Source of the DNA: UBA6107 sp034430175
GTDB taxonomy: Bacteria > Chloroflexota > Anaerolineae > Anaerolineales > Anaerolineaceae
NCBI GenBank assembly: GCA_034430175.1
Contig: DAOUFI010000022.1
Location: 174,803-238,802 of the forward strand
Reading direction: 5' to 3'
Length of the DNA: 64,000 nucleotides
The notes beneath the pieces were generated by a model. The model had not been told where the DNA came from. It did no database searches and saw only the letters and a list, made by a program, of their open reading frames with translations. A program made the position numbers and the translations under genes. Each line of letters starts with the position of its first letter. Position 1 is the first letter of the stretch. This document shows, piece after piece, positions 51,344-60,744 of this stretch.

Positions 51344-51574
51344 TCAATGACCGCAGGAACTGCAGGATCCCCCCTGACAACCGCCACAGCTCGAGCCGCT
51401 GGAATGTGAATGCGAATGATCGGCGACGCCGATCACGCGAAAGGAAGTCAATTTTCTCACCGTGTTGGCTGAGTTGCATTGTTTGCAGGAAATTGGTTTG
51501 TCTGAATCTTTCATCGAGCGTAATGCTTCGAAGACAGCGCCACAATCCTGACATTTGTATTCATACGTTGGCAT
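51344..51574 (-). CDS. FmdB-family zinc-ribbon protein
   Basis: A 76-residue protein: MPTYEYKCQDCG start and a second CxxC (SCKQC), the FmdB/CxxC_CxxC_SSSS ribbon, followed by a His/Ser/Gly/Cys-rich tail. Often annotated as a regulatory protein; function is unproven. Between the two genes encoding the SDR and the SpoU methyltransferase. Confidence 0.85.
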   Translation of the reverse strand: MPTYEYKCQDCGAVFEALRSMKDSDKPISCKQCNSANTVRKLTSFRVIGVADHSHSHSSGSSCGGCQGGSCSSCGH

Positions 51575-51616
51575 GGTTTCCTCGTAATAATGATTTTTGT
51601 CAATATTAATCCCAAA

Positions 51617-52252
51617 TCAGTTGTTCAACAATGTGTAAACCGCAACACCAAATGCAACTGCGACATTGATCGAGGTCTTTCGACCAGCCATTGGGATATC
51701 AAGTACGGTATCAGCGATGGACAGAATGGCTGGATCAATGCCGCTGATTTCATTGCCCATCACAAGAATGATCTTCTGTAAGCTACCAATCGAGGTTGAA
51801 AAGATCGGCTTTGATGAAGGTGTTGCTTCCAGACACACAATTTGTTTTCCATCGTCTTTTAATCGCGAGACCAAATCGAGTGCGTTAGGGTGGTAGGTCC
51901 ATGAAATTAACTCTTCAGCGCCAAGCCCTGATTTTTTGATCTTCGGATGTTCAGGAGTGGGACAGGTACCACAACAATGAATGTGCTTCACACCTGCGCC
52001 ATCCGCGGTGCGAAAAATCGAACCGACATTCAAGGTTGAACGTAGGTTATCCAAAACCACCTCGATCTCAACCTTTCGTTTAGCGACTTGCGAAGGTGAT
52101 GGTTGGAAATTCGTAAAAGGTTCACCCTGAGGTAAAAAGGCTCCACCGCACACCGGACATCGCTTAATCTCGCGCAGCGTCAAATCATTAGGGCAGCGAA
52201 AATGGCAATCGGGATTCTGACATTGGTAGATCTGGAATTCAGGTGTTTTCAT
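51617..52252 (-). CDS. SpoU/TrmH-family RNA 2'-O-methyltransferase
   Basis: A 211-residue protein. The N-terminal ~45 residues hold a zinc ribbon (two CxxC-like pairs). The SPOUT domain follows with motif 1 'NVGSIFRTADGAG', motif 2 'VMGNEISGID' and motif 3 'IPMAGRKTSINVAVAFGV'. It methylates a ribose of tRNA or rRNA; the exact site is not deducible. Confidence 0.86.
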   Translation of the reverse strand: MKTPEFQIYQCQNPDCHFRCPNDLTLREIKRCPVCGGAFLPQGEPFTNFQPSPSQVAKRKVEIEVVLDNLRSTLNVGSIFRTADGAGVKHIHCCGTCPTPEHPKIKKSGLGAEELISWTYHPNALDLVSRLKDDGKQIVCLEATPSSKPIFSTSIGSLQKIILVMGNEISGIDPAILSIADTVLDIPMAGRKTSINVAVAFGVAVYTLLNN

Positions 52253-52261
52253 AATGAAATG

Positions 52262-52891
52262 CTATTGCTTAAACACTAATTTGGAGCGCTCGATGTCCAC
52301 CTTATATGGATCAATCCCCAACTCTTCCAGCACTTCCTCCGGACGACCGGTAGCAGAGGGCAATGAGGAAAGCTCCATCGAGATAGAGAGGGGATCTTCT
52401 TCAATGATTGAAAGAGCACGGATCAATGGACGCAGATTGTATGGTTTCCCTCGACGCACGCGATTGATCGTGTCTACCGCAAGGAGGTGATCGATTTTAG
52501 CTTGAAGTTGATGATGATCCAGAGTATCGTCTGGAGTGATGAGATAAATGGCAGCTGTAACCAGATTGGGTAGGGCTTCATCATATTGGGGAATGAACGT
52601 GATCTGGCAGATGGTAATACCTGGTTGAACTGTCTCCAACAGTTTACGGGTAATGACTTCGATTGGTTCGTCTTCATCCAACCAGACGTCCAACATTTCG
52701 GAGCGACTGGTAAACCCCAGCGGCAGTGGGGCAGCCTGCTGAATTTTTGGTTGGGGGTGAAAACCTTGTGAATAAGCCAATGCCAGGTGCGCGCGGCGAA
52801 AGGTGCGTTCCCATACTTTATGCATGTCCAGGTTGCCAGTGTATTGTAGTTCGCGCCCTTTTTCGTAAGCGATTCGTATACGTTGAGTCAT
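52262..52891 (-). CDS. TIGR03936-type radical-SAM-linked protein (DUF2344)
   Basis: A 209-residue protein beginning 'RIRIAYEKGRELQYTGNLDMHKVWERTFRR', the DUF2344 signature (quoted in part), with 'SQGFHPQPKI' and 'PLPLGFTSRSE' segments. It overlaps the radical SAM gene upstream by 4 bp and is a standard partner; in some bacteria the two are fused. Function unknown, possibly tRNA/rRNA related. Confidence 0.88.
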   Translation of the reverse strand: MTQRIRIAYEKGRELQYTGNLDMHKVWERTFRRAHLALAYSQGFHPQPKIQQAAPLPLGFTSRSEMLDVWLDEDEPIEVITRKLLETVQPGITICQITFIPQYDEALPNLVTAAIYLITPDDTLDHHQLQAKIDHLLAVDTINRVRRGKPYNLRPLIRALSIIEEDPLSISMELSSLPSATGRPEEVLEELGIDPYKVDIERSKLVFKQ

Positions 52892-54762
52892 TTGACCTCC
52901 GGACAGAGCCAGAGTTCACCGGGATTCTCACGGCGTTGAGTGTTGAAAGCCGGAAGAATCCCGCAGGCGTAACAATTACCGCGGCAATCAGCCGTGGTAA
53001 TCCCCTCAAGGGAGCGCTGGTACTCTCCTTCAAGATACTTGCGGCTGACACCAGCGTTGATGTGATCCCACGGGAAGACCTCATCCAGGGCGCGAGGACG
53101 AGAAGCATAGAATTGCGGATCGAGGCCGCAGGAAGTAAAGGCATCCATCCAGGTTTGATAGTGGTATTGGTCCTGCCAGGCATCGAATTTGGCGCCGTTG
53201 CGCCAGGCGGTTTCGATGACATCACCGAGACGACGATCTCCACGGGAAAGGGCTGCTTCGAGGATAGTTTCTTTTGGATTCGACCAGGTCAATTTCATGC
53301 CGGGAATACGTAGACCCTCCCTGAGTAATTTTTGTTTTGCCAGAACGGATTCCATGCTGTCGCAAGAAACCCATTGGAATGGCGTATGGGGTTTGGGGAC
53401 GAAGGTGCTGACTCCGGCATGCAGGTTGGCTTTTTTACCGATAACTTTACGGCCTTCATTAAGGACAGTTCTACAGAGATCAATGATCGCCTGGACGTCT
53501 TCGAGAGTTTCATCAGGATGACCGATCATGAAATAGAGTTTGATCGTGGTCCAGTTGCGGCTGTAGATGGCGCGAACGGTTTCGAGAAGTTGTTCCGACT
53601 GAATGGGTTTATTGATGCGATTACGCATGCGGTCGGTGGCTGCCTCGGGGGCGAGAGTGAAGCCACCCTGACGTGATCCGCGTAACTTTTCCATGAGGTC
53701 CACACTGAAAGACTCGATACGCAAGGATGGCAGCGAAATGGTCAGGTGCTTGCCGGCGAAGCGGGTGGTAATGGCATCAATTAGTTCATTGATATGCGTA
53801 TAGTCACTTGAGGAAAGTGAAAGCAGGGCAATTTCCTCATAGCCAGTATTGTCGAGAGCTTCTCCGATTCCATTGACGATACTTTCAATGGTGCGTTCCC
53901 GAACTGGTCTGTTGACCATACCAGCATGGCAGAAGCGGCAACCACGAGTGCATCCACGCATGATTTCAACCGCGATACGATTGTGGACGACATCGATTGA
54001 TGGAACAATAAAGTGTGTAGGGGGTGGGGGCAGGACCGCAGTGATGCGTTTTGTCACCTGAGCAGGGACACCCTCTCGCGCAGGGGTGGTGGCAGCCAGG
54101 GTACCGTCCTGGCGATATTCAGACGCGTAGAGAGAGGGGACGTAAATACCACTGATCTGGCTGAGAGCAAATAAAAGACTATTTCGCGTATCGTCTGATT
54201 TATGCCATTTTTGGTACGTGGTGACCAGTTCTTGAATTATGTCCTCTCCCTCACCAATAACAAAGGCATCGATGAAAGTCGCCATTGGCTCAGGGTTGAA
54301 GGTGGCATGACCACCAGCGATCACCAAGGGATCTTTATCCGTGCGATCGCATGCGTGTAGAGGAATACCTGCCAGGTCAAGAACGTTCAAGGCATTGGTA
54401 TACAAGGTTTCATAGGGTAAGGAGAGCCCGACAATATCGAAATCTTTCAATGGTCGGAAAGATTCGAGTGAGTAAAGAGGTATTCCCGCCTGGCGCATTT
54501 CAGCTTCCATGTCGAGCCAGGGGAGATAGGCGCGTTCACATAATGTGTCGGGTCGTTTATTGAGTAGTTCGTAAAGGATCATCACACCCAGGTTGGGGAC
54601 GCCGATATCATAAATATCGGGAAAAACCAGGGCAAGGTGGGTATTGACCGTATCCCAATCCTTAACCACCTGGTTGAGTTCACCGCCTACATAACGACCA
54701 GGTTTTTGAACCTTGGGGAGAATCCTGCGAAGTTGTTTACGTATTTCTGATTGAGACACCAA
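52888..54762 (-). CDS. TIGR03960-family B12-binding radical SAM protein
   Basis: A 624-residue protein with N-terminal B12-binding-like domain (~30-200) and radical SAM core whose CxxxCxxC is in 'GCTRGCRFCHAG' (about residue 270). The C-terminus carries further cysteines ('DCRGNCYACG'). TTG at 54762 or GTG at 54759 is the start; GGAGT is upstream. Substrate unknown. Confidence 0.88.
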   Translation of the reverse strand: MVSQSEIRKQLRRILPKVQKPGRYVGGELNQVVKDWDTVNTHLALVFPDIYDIGVPNLGVMILYELLNKRPDTLCERAYLPWLDMEAEMRQAGIPLYSLESFRPLKDFDIVGLSLPYETLYTNALNVLDLAGIPLHACDRTDKDPLVIAGGHATFNPEPMATFIDAFVIGEGEDIIQELVTTYQKWHKSDDTRNSLLFALSQISGIYVPSLYASEYRQDGTLAATTPAREGVPAQVTKRITAVLPPPPTHFIVPSIDVVHNRIAVEIMRGCTRGCRFCHAGMVNRPVRERTIESIVNGIGEALDNTGYEEIALLSLSSSDYTHINELIDAITTRFAGKHLTISLPSLRIESFSVDLMEKLRGSRQGGFTLAPEAATDRMRNRINKPIQSEQLLETVRAIYSRNWTTIKLYFMIGHPDETLEDVQAIIDLCRTVLNEGRKVIGKKANLHAGVSTFVPKPHTPFQWVSCDSMESVLAKQKLLREGLRIPGMKLTWSNPKETILEAALSRGDRRLGDVIETAWRNGAKFDAWQDQYHYQTWMDAFTSCGLDPQFYASRPRALDEVFPWDHINAGVSRKYLEGEYQRSLEGITTADCRGNCYACGILPAFNTQRRENPGELWLCPEVK

Positions 54763-54829
54763 TTAATCACTCCTGATTGCGATTCAGAAGCTTGATTTTA
54801 CTTTAGTTTAACCATTTATCCAGAATGGA

Positions 54830-55621
54830 TCAGAGCAATCCTTTGATAGTGCCGCCATCCACGGGAATCATGGCACCGGTCATATAGGAAGCTACCGGTG
54901 AGACAAGAAAGACAGCTACTGCGGCAAATTCTTCAGGAGTGGCCATACGCTTAAGCGCGCACGCCTCCGCTTCCTTCTGATACTCCTCATCGATTGTTGT
55001 CTGGTTTTGAGAAGAGCGGGATCGCATCAATTCCTCGACGCGCTCGGTGGTGGTCCAACCGGGAAGAATCGAATTGAAACGGATGCCTTTTCCGGCTAAT
55101 TCCAGTGCCAGGGTTTTTGTCAAACCGACTGTGGCAGCGCGGATACTATTAGATAGCACCAGATTGGGAATCGGTTGTTTTACCGCATAGGAGGTGATGG
55201 TGAGAACTGATGCTGTTTCGCTTTTTTCCAGGAAAGGAAGCGCCGCGCGGATGAGACGTACCGGGCTCATGAAGAGAGAGTCAAAGGCATTTTGCCAGGC
55301 AATGTCATCAATATCGGAGAATTGTCCTCGAGGTGGGCCACCGGCGTTGGTCACTAATATATCGAGTTGGCCAAATTTCGCTATTACAGCATCCACAATC
55401 TTTTTGGGTGTGTCCGGGGTAGATACGTCTCCGCTGACGGCCATTACTGGATTGTTGGTGAGCTCCGAAATTTCAGAAACAGTTTTCTCCAATCGAGAGA
55501 TGTCTCTTCCATTTACAACAACACTCGCGCCTTCAAGAGAAAGTAAACGAGCGATGGCTGCTCCTAATCCCTTGGATGAACCAGTAACTAGGGCGACTTT
55601 ACCTTTTAACTTAAGATCCAT
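54830..55621 (-). CDS. SDR-family oxidoreductase (FabG-like)
   Basis: A 263-residue classical SDR: 'VTGSSKGLG', 'NAGGPPRG', catalytic Ser-Tyr-Lys region ('TSYAVKQPIPNLVLSN' has Ser/Tyr displaced from the usual YxxxK), and C-terminal 'TGAMIPVDGGTIKGLL'. The YxxxK motif is not clear: the sequence around the expected site reads LSNSIRAAT without Tyr/Lys, as in some atypical SDRs. Activity is therefore uncertain. Confidence 0.75.
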   Translation of the reverse strand: MDLKLKGKVALVTGSSKGLGAAIARLLSLEGASVVVNGRDISRLEKTVSEISELTNNPVMAVSGDVSTPDTPKKIVDAVIAKFGQLDILVTNAGGPPRGQFSDIDDIAWQNAFDSLFMSPVRLIRAALPFLEKSETASVLTITSYAVKQPIPNLVLSNSIRAATVGLTKTLALELAGKGIRFNSILPGWTTTERVEELMRSRSSQNQTTIDEEYQKEAEACALKRMATPEEFAAVAVFLVSPVASYMTGAMIPVDGGTIKGLL

Positions 55622-55624
55622 AGG

Positions 55625-55906
55625 CTACCTGTTTTCTATGTGTGATTCCATAATTTGCTCATCAGGCCAGTTGGCGTTGATGAAATCAACTACTTTCTGC
55701 AGAACTTGTTCGTTGTGAACCTTATCGTTGGATAACGCAGCGCAACCGATCCAGGCAGATTGCCATACGTCCTGTAATCCGATCTCTGAAACCGAAATGT
55801 TGAACTCCTTATGAAGACGCTTGAGGATGGGGAGCAATCGACTACGTTTTTCCTTTAATGATTCACAACCTGGGAAGTACAATTTGAGTGTTAATAATGA
55901 AAGCAT
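55625..55906 (-). CDS. DUF503 protein
   Basis: A 93-residue DUF503 protein with the characteristic 'LKEKRSRLLPILKRLHKEFNISVSE' (in part) and 'WQSAWIGCAALSND'. The ATG at 55906 has GGAG 5 nt upstream; a GTG at 55912 would overlap it. Co-transcribed with the SDR gene 3 bp downstream. Unknown function; often near ribosome-maturation genes such as rbfA elsewhere. Confidence 0.85.
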   Translation of the reverse strand: MLSLLTLKLYFPGCESLKEKRSRLLPILKRLHKEFNISVSEIGLQDVWQSAWIGCAALSNDKVHNEQVLQKVVDFINANWPDEQIMESHIENR

Positions 55907-55972
55907 GGGCACTCCGATCTGAAGACAAATCCTTGATTTTCGATTGACGCAAGATTACAATGCTTCCATTAA

Positions 55973-55978
55973 TATAAT
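55973..55978 (+). promoter_or_regulatory. -10 box upstream of folC
   Basis: TATAAT 21 nt before the folC ATG. No -35 at normal spacing; TTGACG lies 23 bp upstream, too far. Confidence 0.4.
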
Positions 55979-55999
55979 CGAGAATCGGAAAAAAGAAAA

Positions 56000-57397
56000 A
56001 TGTCTTTTGACGAATCGCAATACCAAACTACATTGGATTTTTTATACTCTTTTGTTGATTACAGCCTTACCCGGCAAGACAGACTGGCGGCAGCGAATTT
56101 TAACCTGACCCGTATGGTACAACTTATGGAAACACTAGGCAACCCGCAGGAAACGTACCCGGTGATCCACGTAGCTGGGACAAAGGGAAAAGGTTCCACT
56201 TCAGCGATGATCGCAAGTGTGCTTGAATATCAAGGGTACCGGGTGGGTTTGTACACTTCGCCGCACATGATCGATTTTGTTGAACGTATCCAGATCAATC
56301 ATAAAAACATTAGCCATGAATGCCTGGTGCATATTACCGAAAAGTTGAAACCGGCGATCGCGAAGATTCCGGAATTAACCACCTTTGAAATCACTACAGC
56401 AATTGCAATGCAGGCTTTCGCGGATGCCAATGTCGATATTGCGGTGTTGGAAGTGGGTCTGGGTGGCCGACTGGATTCAACCAATATCGTACATCCGCTG
56501 GTTTCGGTGATCACTTCACTGTCTTTCGATCACATGAATGTGCTGGGCGATACCATCAGTCAGATCGCTACAGAAAAAGCTGGAATTATCAAACAAGGAC
56601 GACCGGTGGTTTTAGCACCACAGGATGAGACTCCTCGCAAGGTCGTTAAAGCGATTGCAAACGAGCGATCCGCCCCCATTTACGAAGTGGGACGAGACTT
56701 GTTGTTCTGTGCAGGACCTCATACGCTGGAAGACCAGACGGTGCTCCTGTGGAAGCGTGAAGACCAGGACAAGATGAACCGCTACCTGCATGACGCACAA
56801 AACTCAGAATGGGAACCTTTGCGGATCAAGATCCCGCTGCTTGGTTACCACCAGGCGCAAAACACCGCAACAGCGTATGCCGTTATCGAAGAGGTTCGAA
56901 AATCGGGGCTCCAGGTGAGCGACCAAGCAGTAGAAAAAGGATTTGCTTCGGTGCAATGGCCAGGGCGGTTTGAGATGATCAATGATGCCCCCATTATCAT
57001 GATAGATTCCGCTCATAATCCCGATTCGGCGCTCAAATTACGTTTGTCCATGGATGATTATTTAACCGACAAAGAGATTGTGCTGGTTTTTGGAGTGTCA
57101 GAAGACAAGGATGTAAGGGGTATCTTTTCACAATTATTACCCCGGGTGAAATTCATGGTAGCGACACAGAGTACACATCCGAGAGCCATGCAATCTGAGA
57201 AACTGGTAGAATTAGCGCAACAATCGGGTTGCCCGGCCATTGCTATAGGGGATTTGCCTGGCGCGCTCGAAGCGGCCTATCAGATAGCAGGAGAGAATAC
57301 CGCTATCGTGGTGGCTGGAAGCGTTTTCGTCGCTGGAGCTGCCCGTGAAGAGTGGCCGAGAGTGAAACAAAGACTTGCCGTGACAAAACAGAACTGA
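56000..57397 (+). CDS. folC: Folylpolyglutamate synthase / dihydrofolate synthase
   Basis: A 465-residue Mur-ligase-family protein: P-loop 'HVAGTKGKGSTS', 'GLYTSPH', 'EVGLGGRLDSTN' and C-terminal 'DSAHNPDS'. Adds glutamate to folates. First gene of a three-gene run with lon. Confidence 0.94.
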   Translation: MSFDESQYQTTLDFLYSFVDYSLTRQDRLAAANFNLTRMVQLMETLGNPQETYPVIHVAGTKGKGSTSAMIASVLEYQGYRVGLYTSPHMIDFVERIQINHKNISHECLVHITEKLKPAIAKIPELTTFEITTAIAMQAFADANVDIAVLEVGLGGRLDSTNIVHPLVSVITSLSFDHMNVLGDTISQIATEKAGIIKQGRPVVLAPQDETPRKVVKAIANERSAPIYEVGRDLLFCAGPHTLEDQTVLLWKREDQDKMNRYLHDAQNSEWEPLRIKIPLLGYHQAQNTATAYAVIEEVRKSGLQVSDQAVEKGFASVQWPGRFEMINDAPIIMIDSAHNPDSALKLRLSMDDYLTDKEIVLVFGVSEDKDVRGIFSQLLPRVKFMVATQSTHPRAMQSEKLVELAQQSGCPAIAIGDLPGALEAAYQIAGENTAIVVAGSVFVAGAAREEWPRVKQRLAVTKQN

Positions 57398-57405
57398 GGA
57401 CATTA

Positions 57406-59904
57406 ATGAAGAACGACGATTGGAAAAACAGGATAGAAAATCCTGAAGAATATACCGCAGCGCTTTACCAGCGAACGGATGAACTTTACCAGGTACCGGA
57501 TGCCATTCCGGACAAATACGGCTATATCACATGCCCGGCGCTAATCATGCGCGATATTGTTGTGTTTCCACGAATGGTCTCGCCAATATTCATTGTTCCC
57601 GGTGCGAATCTGGATGCAATTAATTATGTGCAAAAAGAATCCGGAACGATGATCGCGCTGATGCTCAAAGACAGCGAGATTGAAAAACCGACTCCCGATG
57701 ATTTTGTTGAGATCGGGGTGGAAGTAGCGGTTGGACGTCTACTTGCTTTACAGGATGGTAATAATTCCGCATTGGTTCAAGGCAGACACCGTATTAAAGT
57801 TGTAGAGATTATCGAGAACGAGCCTTTTTGGACTGTACGTGGTCAGGTGGTCGAAGAAGACACTCACACAGACCGTCAAACTGAAGCGCTAATGCGTACT
57901 TCTCGTGACCTGTTTGAACGTTGCATTCAGCTTGACCGCAGTTTACCGGATGAAGCGCATCTGTTTTCAATAAATATTACTGAACCCGGTTGGCTCTCCG
58001 ATATGATCACAACCGCCATCTCGTTGCCATACGACAACCGGATAGAATTGTTGGAGATACTGGAACCTAAGGAACGGCTGAAAAAGGTAAACTGGCTGCT
58101 TGCTCAGGAACTGGACGTGCTGCAACTGGAAGATGAAATCCAAACCCGCGTGCAAGGTGAGGTGGATCGATCTCAACGAGAATTCTATTTACGTGAACAG
58201 TTAAAAGCGATCCAGAATGAATTAGGCGAGGGTGATGTCTGGACTCGTGAATTGCTTGAGCTTAAGACAAAAATCGAAGAAAAGAAAATGCCAGAGGAAG
58301 CCAAAACTCAGGCATTCAAAGAGATCGAACGGCTTACACAAATGCCGGCAATGTCACCTGAAGTGGCTATTTTGCGTACATATCTGGATTGGTTACTCGA
58401 CCTGCCCTGGGTGGAGACAACCACAGATAATCTCGACGTGCGCCACGCTGCTAAAGTCTTGGAAGAAAACCACTTCGGCCTTGGGAAGGCAAAGGATCGC
58501 ATACTTGAATACATTGCTGTCAAGAGTCTAAAACCGAAGAAGGAACGCCAACCGATCCTGTGTTTCGTCGGCCCTCCTGGAACTGGCAAGACCTCACTGG
58601 GCAAATCCATAGCAGCCGCACTAGGGAGTAAGTTCGTAAGGCTCTCATTAGGAGGGGTGCGTGATGAAGCGGAAATTCGCGGACATAGACGGACCTATAT
58701 TGGCGCTCTCCCCGGACGAATTTTGCAGACAATGAAACGCGCGGGAACGATCAATCCGCTATTCATGCTTGACGAGATCGATAAATTGGGAGCTGATTTC
58801 CGCGGCGACCCAGCTTCAGCATTGCTCGAAGTGCTTGATCCGGAGCAAAACTTTGCCTTTTCGGATCACTATCTGGAATTACCCTATGACCTTTCTAAAG
58901 TAATGTTCATTACCACTGCCAACAACTTGAATTCGATTCCCCCGGCACTGCTTGATAGGATGGAGGTCATCGAATTTCCAGGTTACATCGAGGAAGAAAA
59001 GCTGGAAATCTGCAAGCGCTATTTAGTCCCAAGACAACTGGAAGAGAGTGGTCTCGAGCCAACCGAATTATCCTTCGATGACGATGCTCTTCGCAAGGTC
59101 ATCCGCGAATACACCTATGAAGCTGGTGTGCGTAACCTTGAAAGGGAGATAGGTAGAATCTGTCGTAAAACGGCGCGTTTGAAATCAGAAAAGAAAAAAT
59201 TCCCAACCACGCTGACACGGGCGGTGGTCGAAAAGTATCTGGGACCTCCACAATTCTTCTTCACCGAAGCGGAACGCAGGGATGAAGTGGGTGTGGCCAC
59301 TGCCATTGCCTGGACGGAGAACGGCGGCGACATCATGCCGGTGGAAGTGTTGATCATGGAGGGGAAGGGAAATCTGCAGATCACCGGGCAGATCGGCGAC
59401 GTAATGCAGGAATCCGCGCAGGCCGCACTCTCCTACTTGAAATCACGCTCAGATGCACTCAGCATCGACCCTGAGATCTACGAGCAGATCGATATCCATA
59501 TCCATGTCCCCGAGGGGGCTATTCCAAAAGACGGCCCGAGCGCGGGGATTACCATTGCTTCAGCTTTAATCTCGGCATTCACCGAGCGTCCGATCCGCAA
59601 AGAGATTGGCATGACCGGCGAGATCACATTGCGCGGCAACGTGCTTCCGATCGGTGGCGTACGCGAGAAAGTATTGGCTGCGCACCGAGCCGGATTGAAG
59701 ATCGTGATCCTTCCGGAGAAAAATGCGAAAGACCTCATCGAGGTACCAAAGAAAGTCCGTGAAGACATTCAGATCATCTTCGTCAAAAATATGGATGAAG
59801 TCTTAAAAGTCGCCCTATCGACTTCAGGGAATAACGGCAGTCATATCCTAAAAAAGATCAAAGAAAAGAGCAAGAAGGCAAAAAAGGAAAACGCCGAGGA
59901 ATGA
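57406..59904 (+). CDS. lon: ATP-dependent protease Lon
   Basis: An 832-residue Lon: N-terminal domain (~45-240), AAA+ with Walker A 'GPPGTGKTSLGK' and Walker B 'FMLDEIDK', and C-terminal serine-lysine protease with 'KDGPSAGIT' (catalytic Ser). It degrades misfolded proteins. The ATG at 57406 (GAGGA upstream) starts 9 bp after folC; an earlier in-frame start would overlap folC. Confidence 0.96.
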   Translation: MKNDDWKNRIENPEEYTAALYQRTDELYQVPDAIPDKYGYITCPALIMRDIVVFPRMVSPIFIVPGANLDAINYVQKESGTMIALMLKDSEIEKPTPDDFVEIGVEVAVGRLLALQDGNNSALVQGRHRIKVVEIIENEPFWTVRGQVVEEDTHTDRQTEALMRTSRDLFERCIQLDRSLPDEAHLFSINITEPGWLSDMITTAISLPYDNRIELLEILEPKERLKKVNWLLAQELDVLQLEDEIQTRVQGEVDRSQREFYLREQLKAIQNELGEGDVWTRELLELKTKIEEKKMPEEAKTQAFKEIERLTQMPAMSPEVAILRTYLDWLLDLPWVETTTDNLDVRHAAKVLEENHFGLGKAKDRILEYIAVKSLKPKKERQPILCFVGPPGTGKTSLGKSIAAALGSKFVRLSLGGVRDEAEIRGHRRTYIGALPGRILQTMKRAGTINPLFMLDEIDKLGADFRGDPASALLEVLDPEQNFAFSDHYLELPYDLSKVMFITTANNLNSIPPALLDRMEVIEFPGYIEEEKLEICKRYLVPRQLEESGLEPTELSFDDDALRKVIREYTYEAGVRNLEREIGRICRKTARLKSEKKKFPTTLTRAVVEKYLGPPQFFFTEAERRDEVGVATAIAWTENGGDIMPVEVLIMEGKGNLQITGQIGDVMQESAQAALSYLKSRSDALSIDPEIYEQIDIHIHVPEGAIPKDGPSAGITIASALISAFTERPIRKEIGMTGEITLRGNVLPIGGVREKVLAAHRAGLKIVILPEKNAKDLIEVPKKVREDIQIIFVKNMDEVLKVALSTSGNNGSHILKKIKEKSKKAKKENAEE

Positions 59905-60713
59905 GCAGGGATTTGGGAGCTGGATCGGTAAAAATTACCTATCTCGGACAGGCTGGGTTCATCCTCGACTGGGATGGCGTCCGAATCATTATCGATCCAT
60001 ACCTTTCCAATTACGTGGTGGATGGAGGGATTGGATCGCCGGAACTGTTCTCAAGGGCGTTCCCTCCACCTGTACGCGCGGGTGAGGTGACAGGTGTCAA
60101 ATGGATCTTCCTGACTCATGACCACGCGGATCATTGCGATCCCCAGACCGTTTTACCTATGCACCTGGCGAATCCATCGGCTCGAATCATCTGCCCAAGG
60201 CCTGTGGCTGAGCACCTTCAAAAAGTGGGTATCCCGAACGACTTACTGATTGTCCCTCAAACTCTCGATATGCAAAAATTTGGAACAATGGAGTTCTACG
60301 CTGTTCCAGCCGCTCATTACGGCTTTGATAAAGATCCGCTGACCGGCGAATATACATATTTTAGCTTCGTCATTAAAATGGGCAATCGATGGTTGGTTCA
60401 TACAGGCGACACCATCGATTATCCGGATTTCGCCGGCAATTTATTAAAATTTACCCCCACGGTGGACATAGCTTGTCTGCCGGTCAATGGGCGGGACGCA
60501 AAACGGGAAGCGATCGGAATTGTGGGAAACCTAAACAGCGTGGAAGCATTCTCTCTTGCTGCTCGTTTGAAAAGCAAGGTGCTCATTCCCATTCACAATG
60601 ATTTGTTCACCTTAAATAGTGAGGATCCTGCCATTTTGAATGACCTGTCAGAAAAACACAAAGGTGAGCTGAAGATTTGCTGGCTTACCGCTGGAAATCA
60701 AATGGAATTATAA
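59901..60713 (+). CDS. UlaG-like metal-dependent hydrolase (metallo-beta-lactamase fold)
   Basis: A 270-residue MBL-fold protein: 'LGQAGFILDWDGVRIIIDPYLSN' start (in part), metal motif 'THDHADHCD', 'HTGDTIDYPDF' and 'IPIHNDLF'. It resembles L-ascorbate-6-P lactonase/RNase Z-like hydrolases. Overlaps the lon stop by 4 bp (ATGA). Substrate unknown. Confidence 0.85.
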   Translation: MSRDLGAGSVKITYLGQAGFILDWDGVRIIIDPYLSNYVVDGGIGSPELFSRAFPPPVRAGEVTGVKWIFLTHDHADHCDPQTVLPMHLANPSARIICPRPVAEHLQKVGIPNDLLIVPQTLDMQKFGTMEFYAVPAAHYGFDKDPLTGEYTYFSFVIKMGNRWLVHTGDTIDYPDFAGNLLKFTPTVDIACLPVNGRDAKREAIGIVGNLNSVEAFSLAARLKSKVLIPIHNDLFTLNSEDPAILNDLSEKHKGELKICWLTAGNQMEL

Positions 60714-60740
60714 AAAACCACCCATTCGGGTGGTTTTTTA
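60714..60740. terminator. Bidirectional terminator between hydrolase and FKBP genes
   Basis: Hairpin ACCACCC-ATTC-GGGTGGT flanked by A-run on the left and T-run on the right, so it serves both convergent genes. Exact ends may differ by a base or two. Confidence 0.85.
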
Positions 60741-60744
60741 TCAC

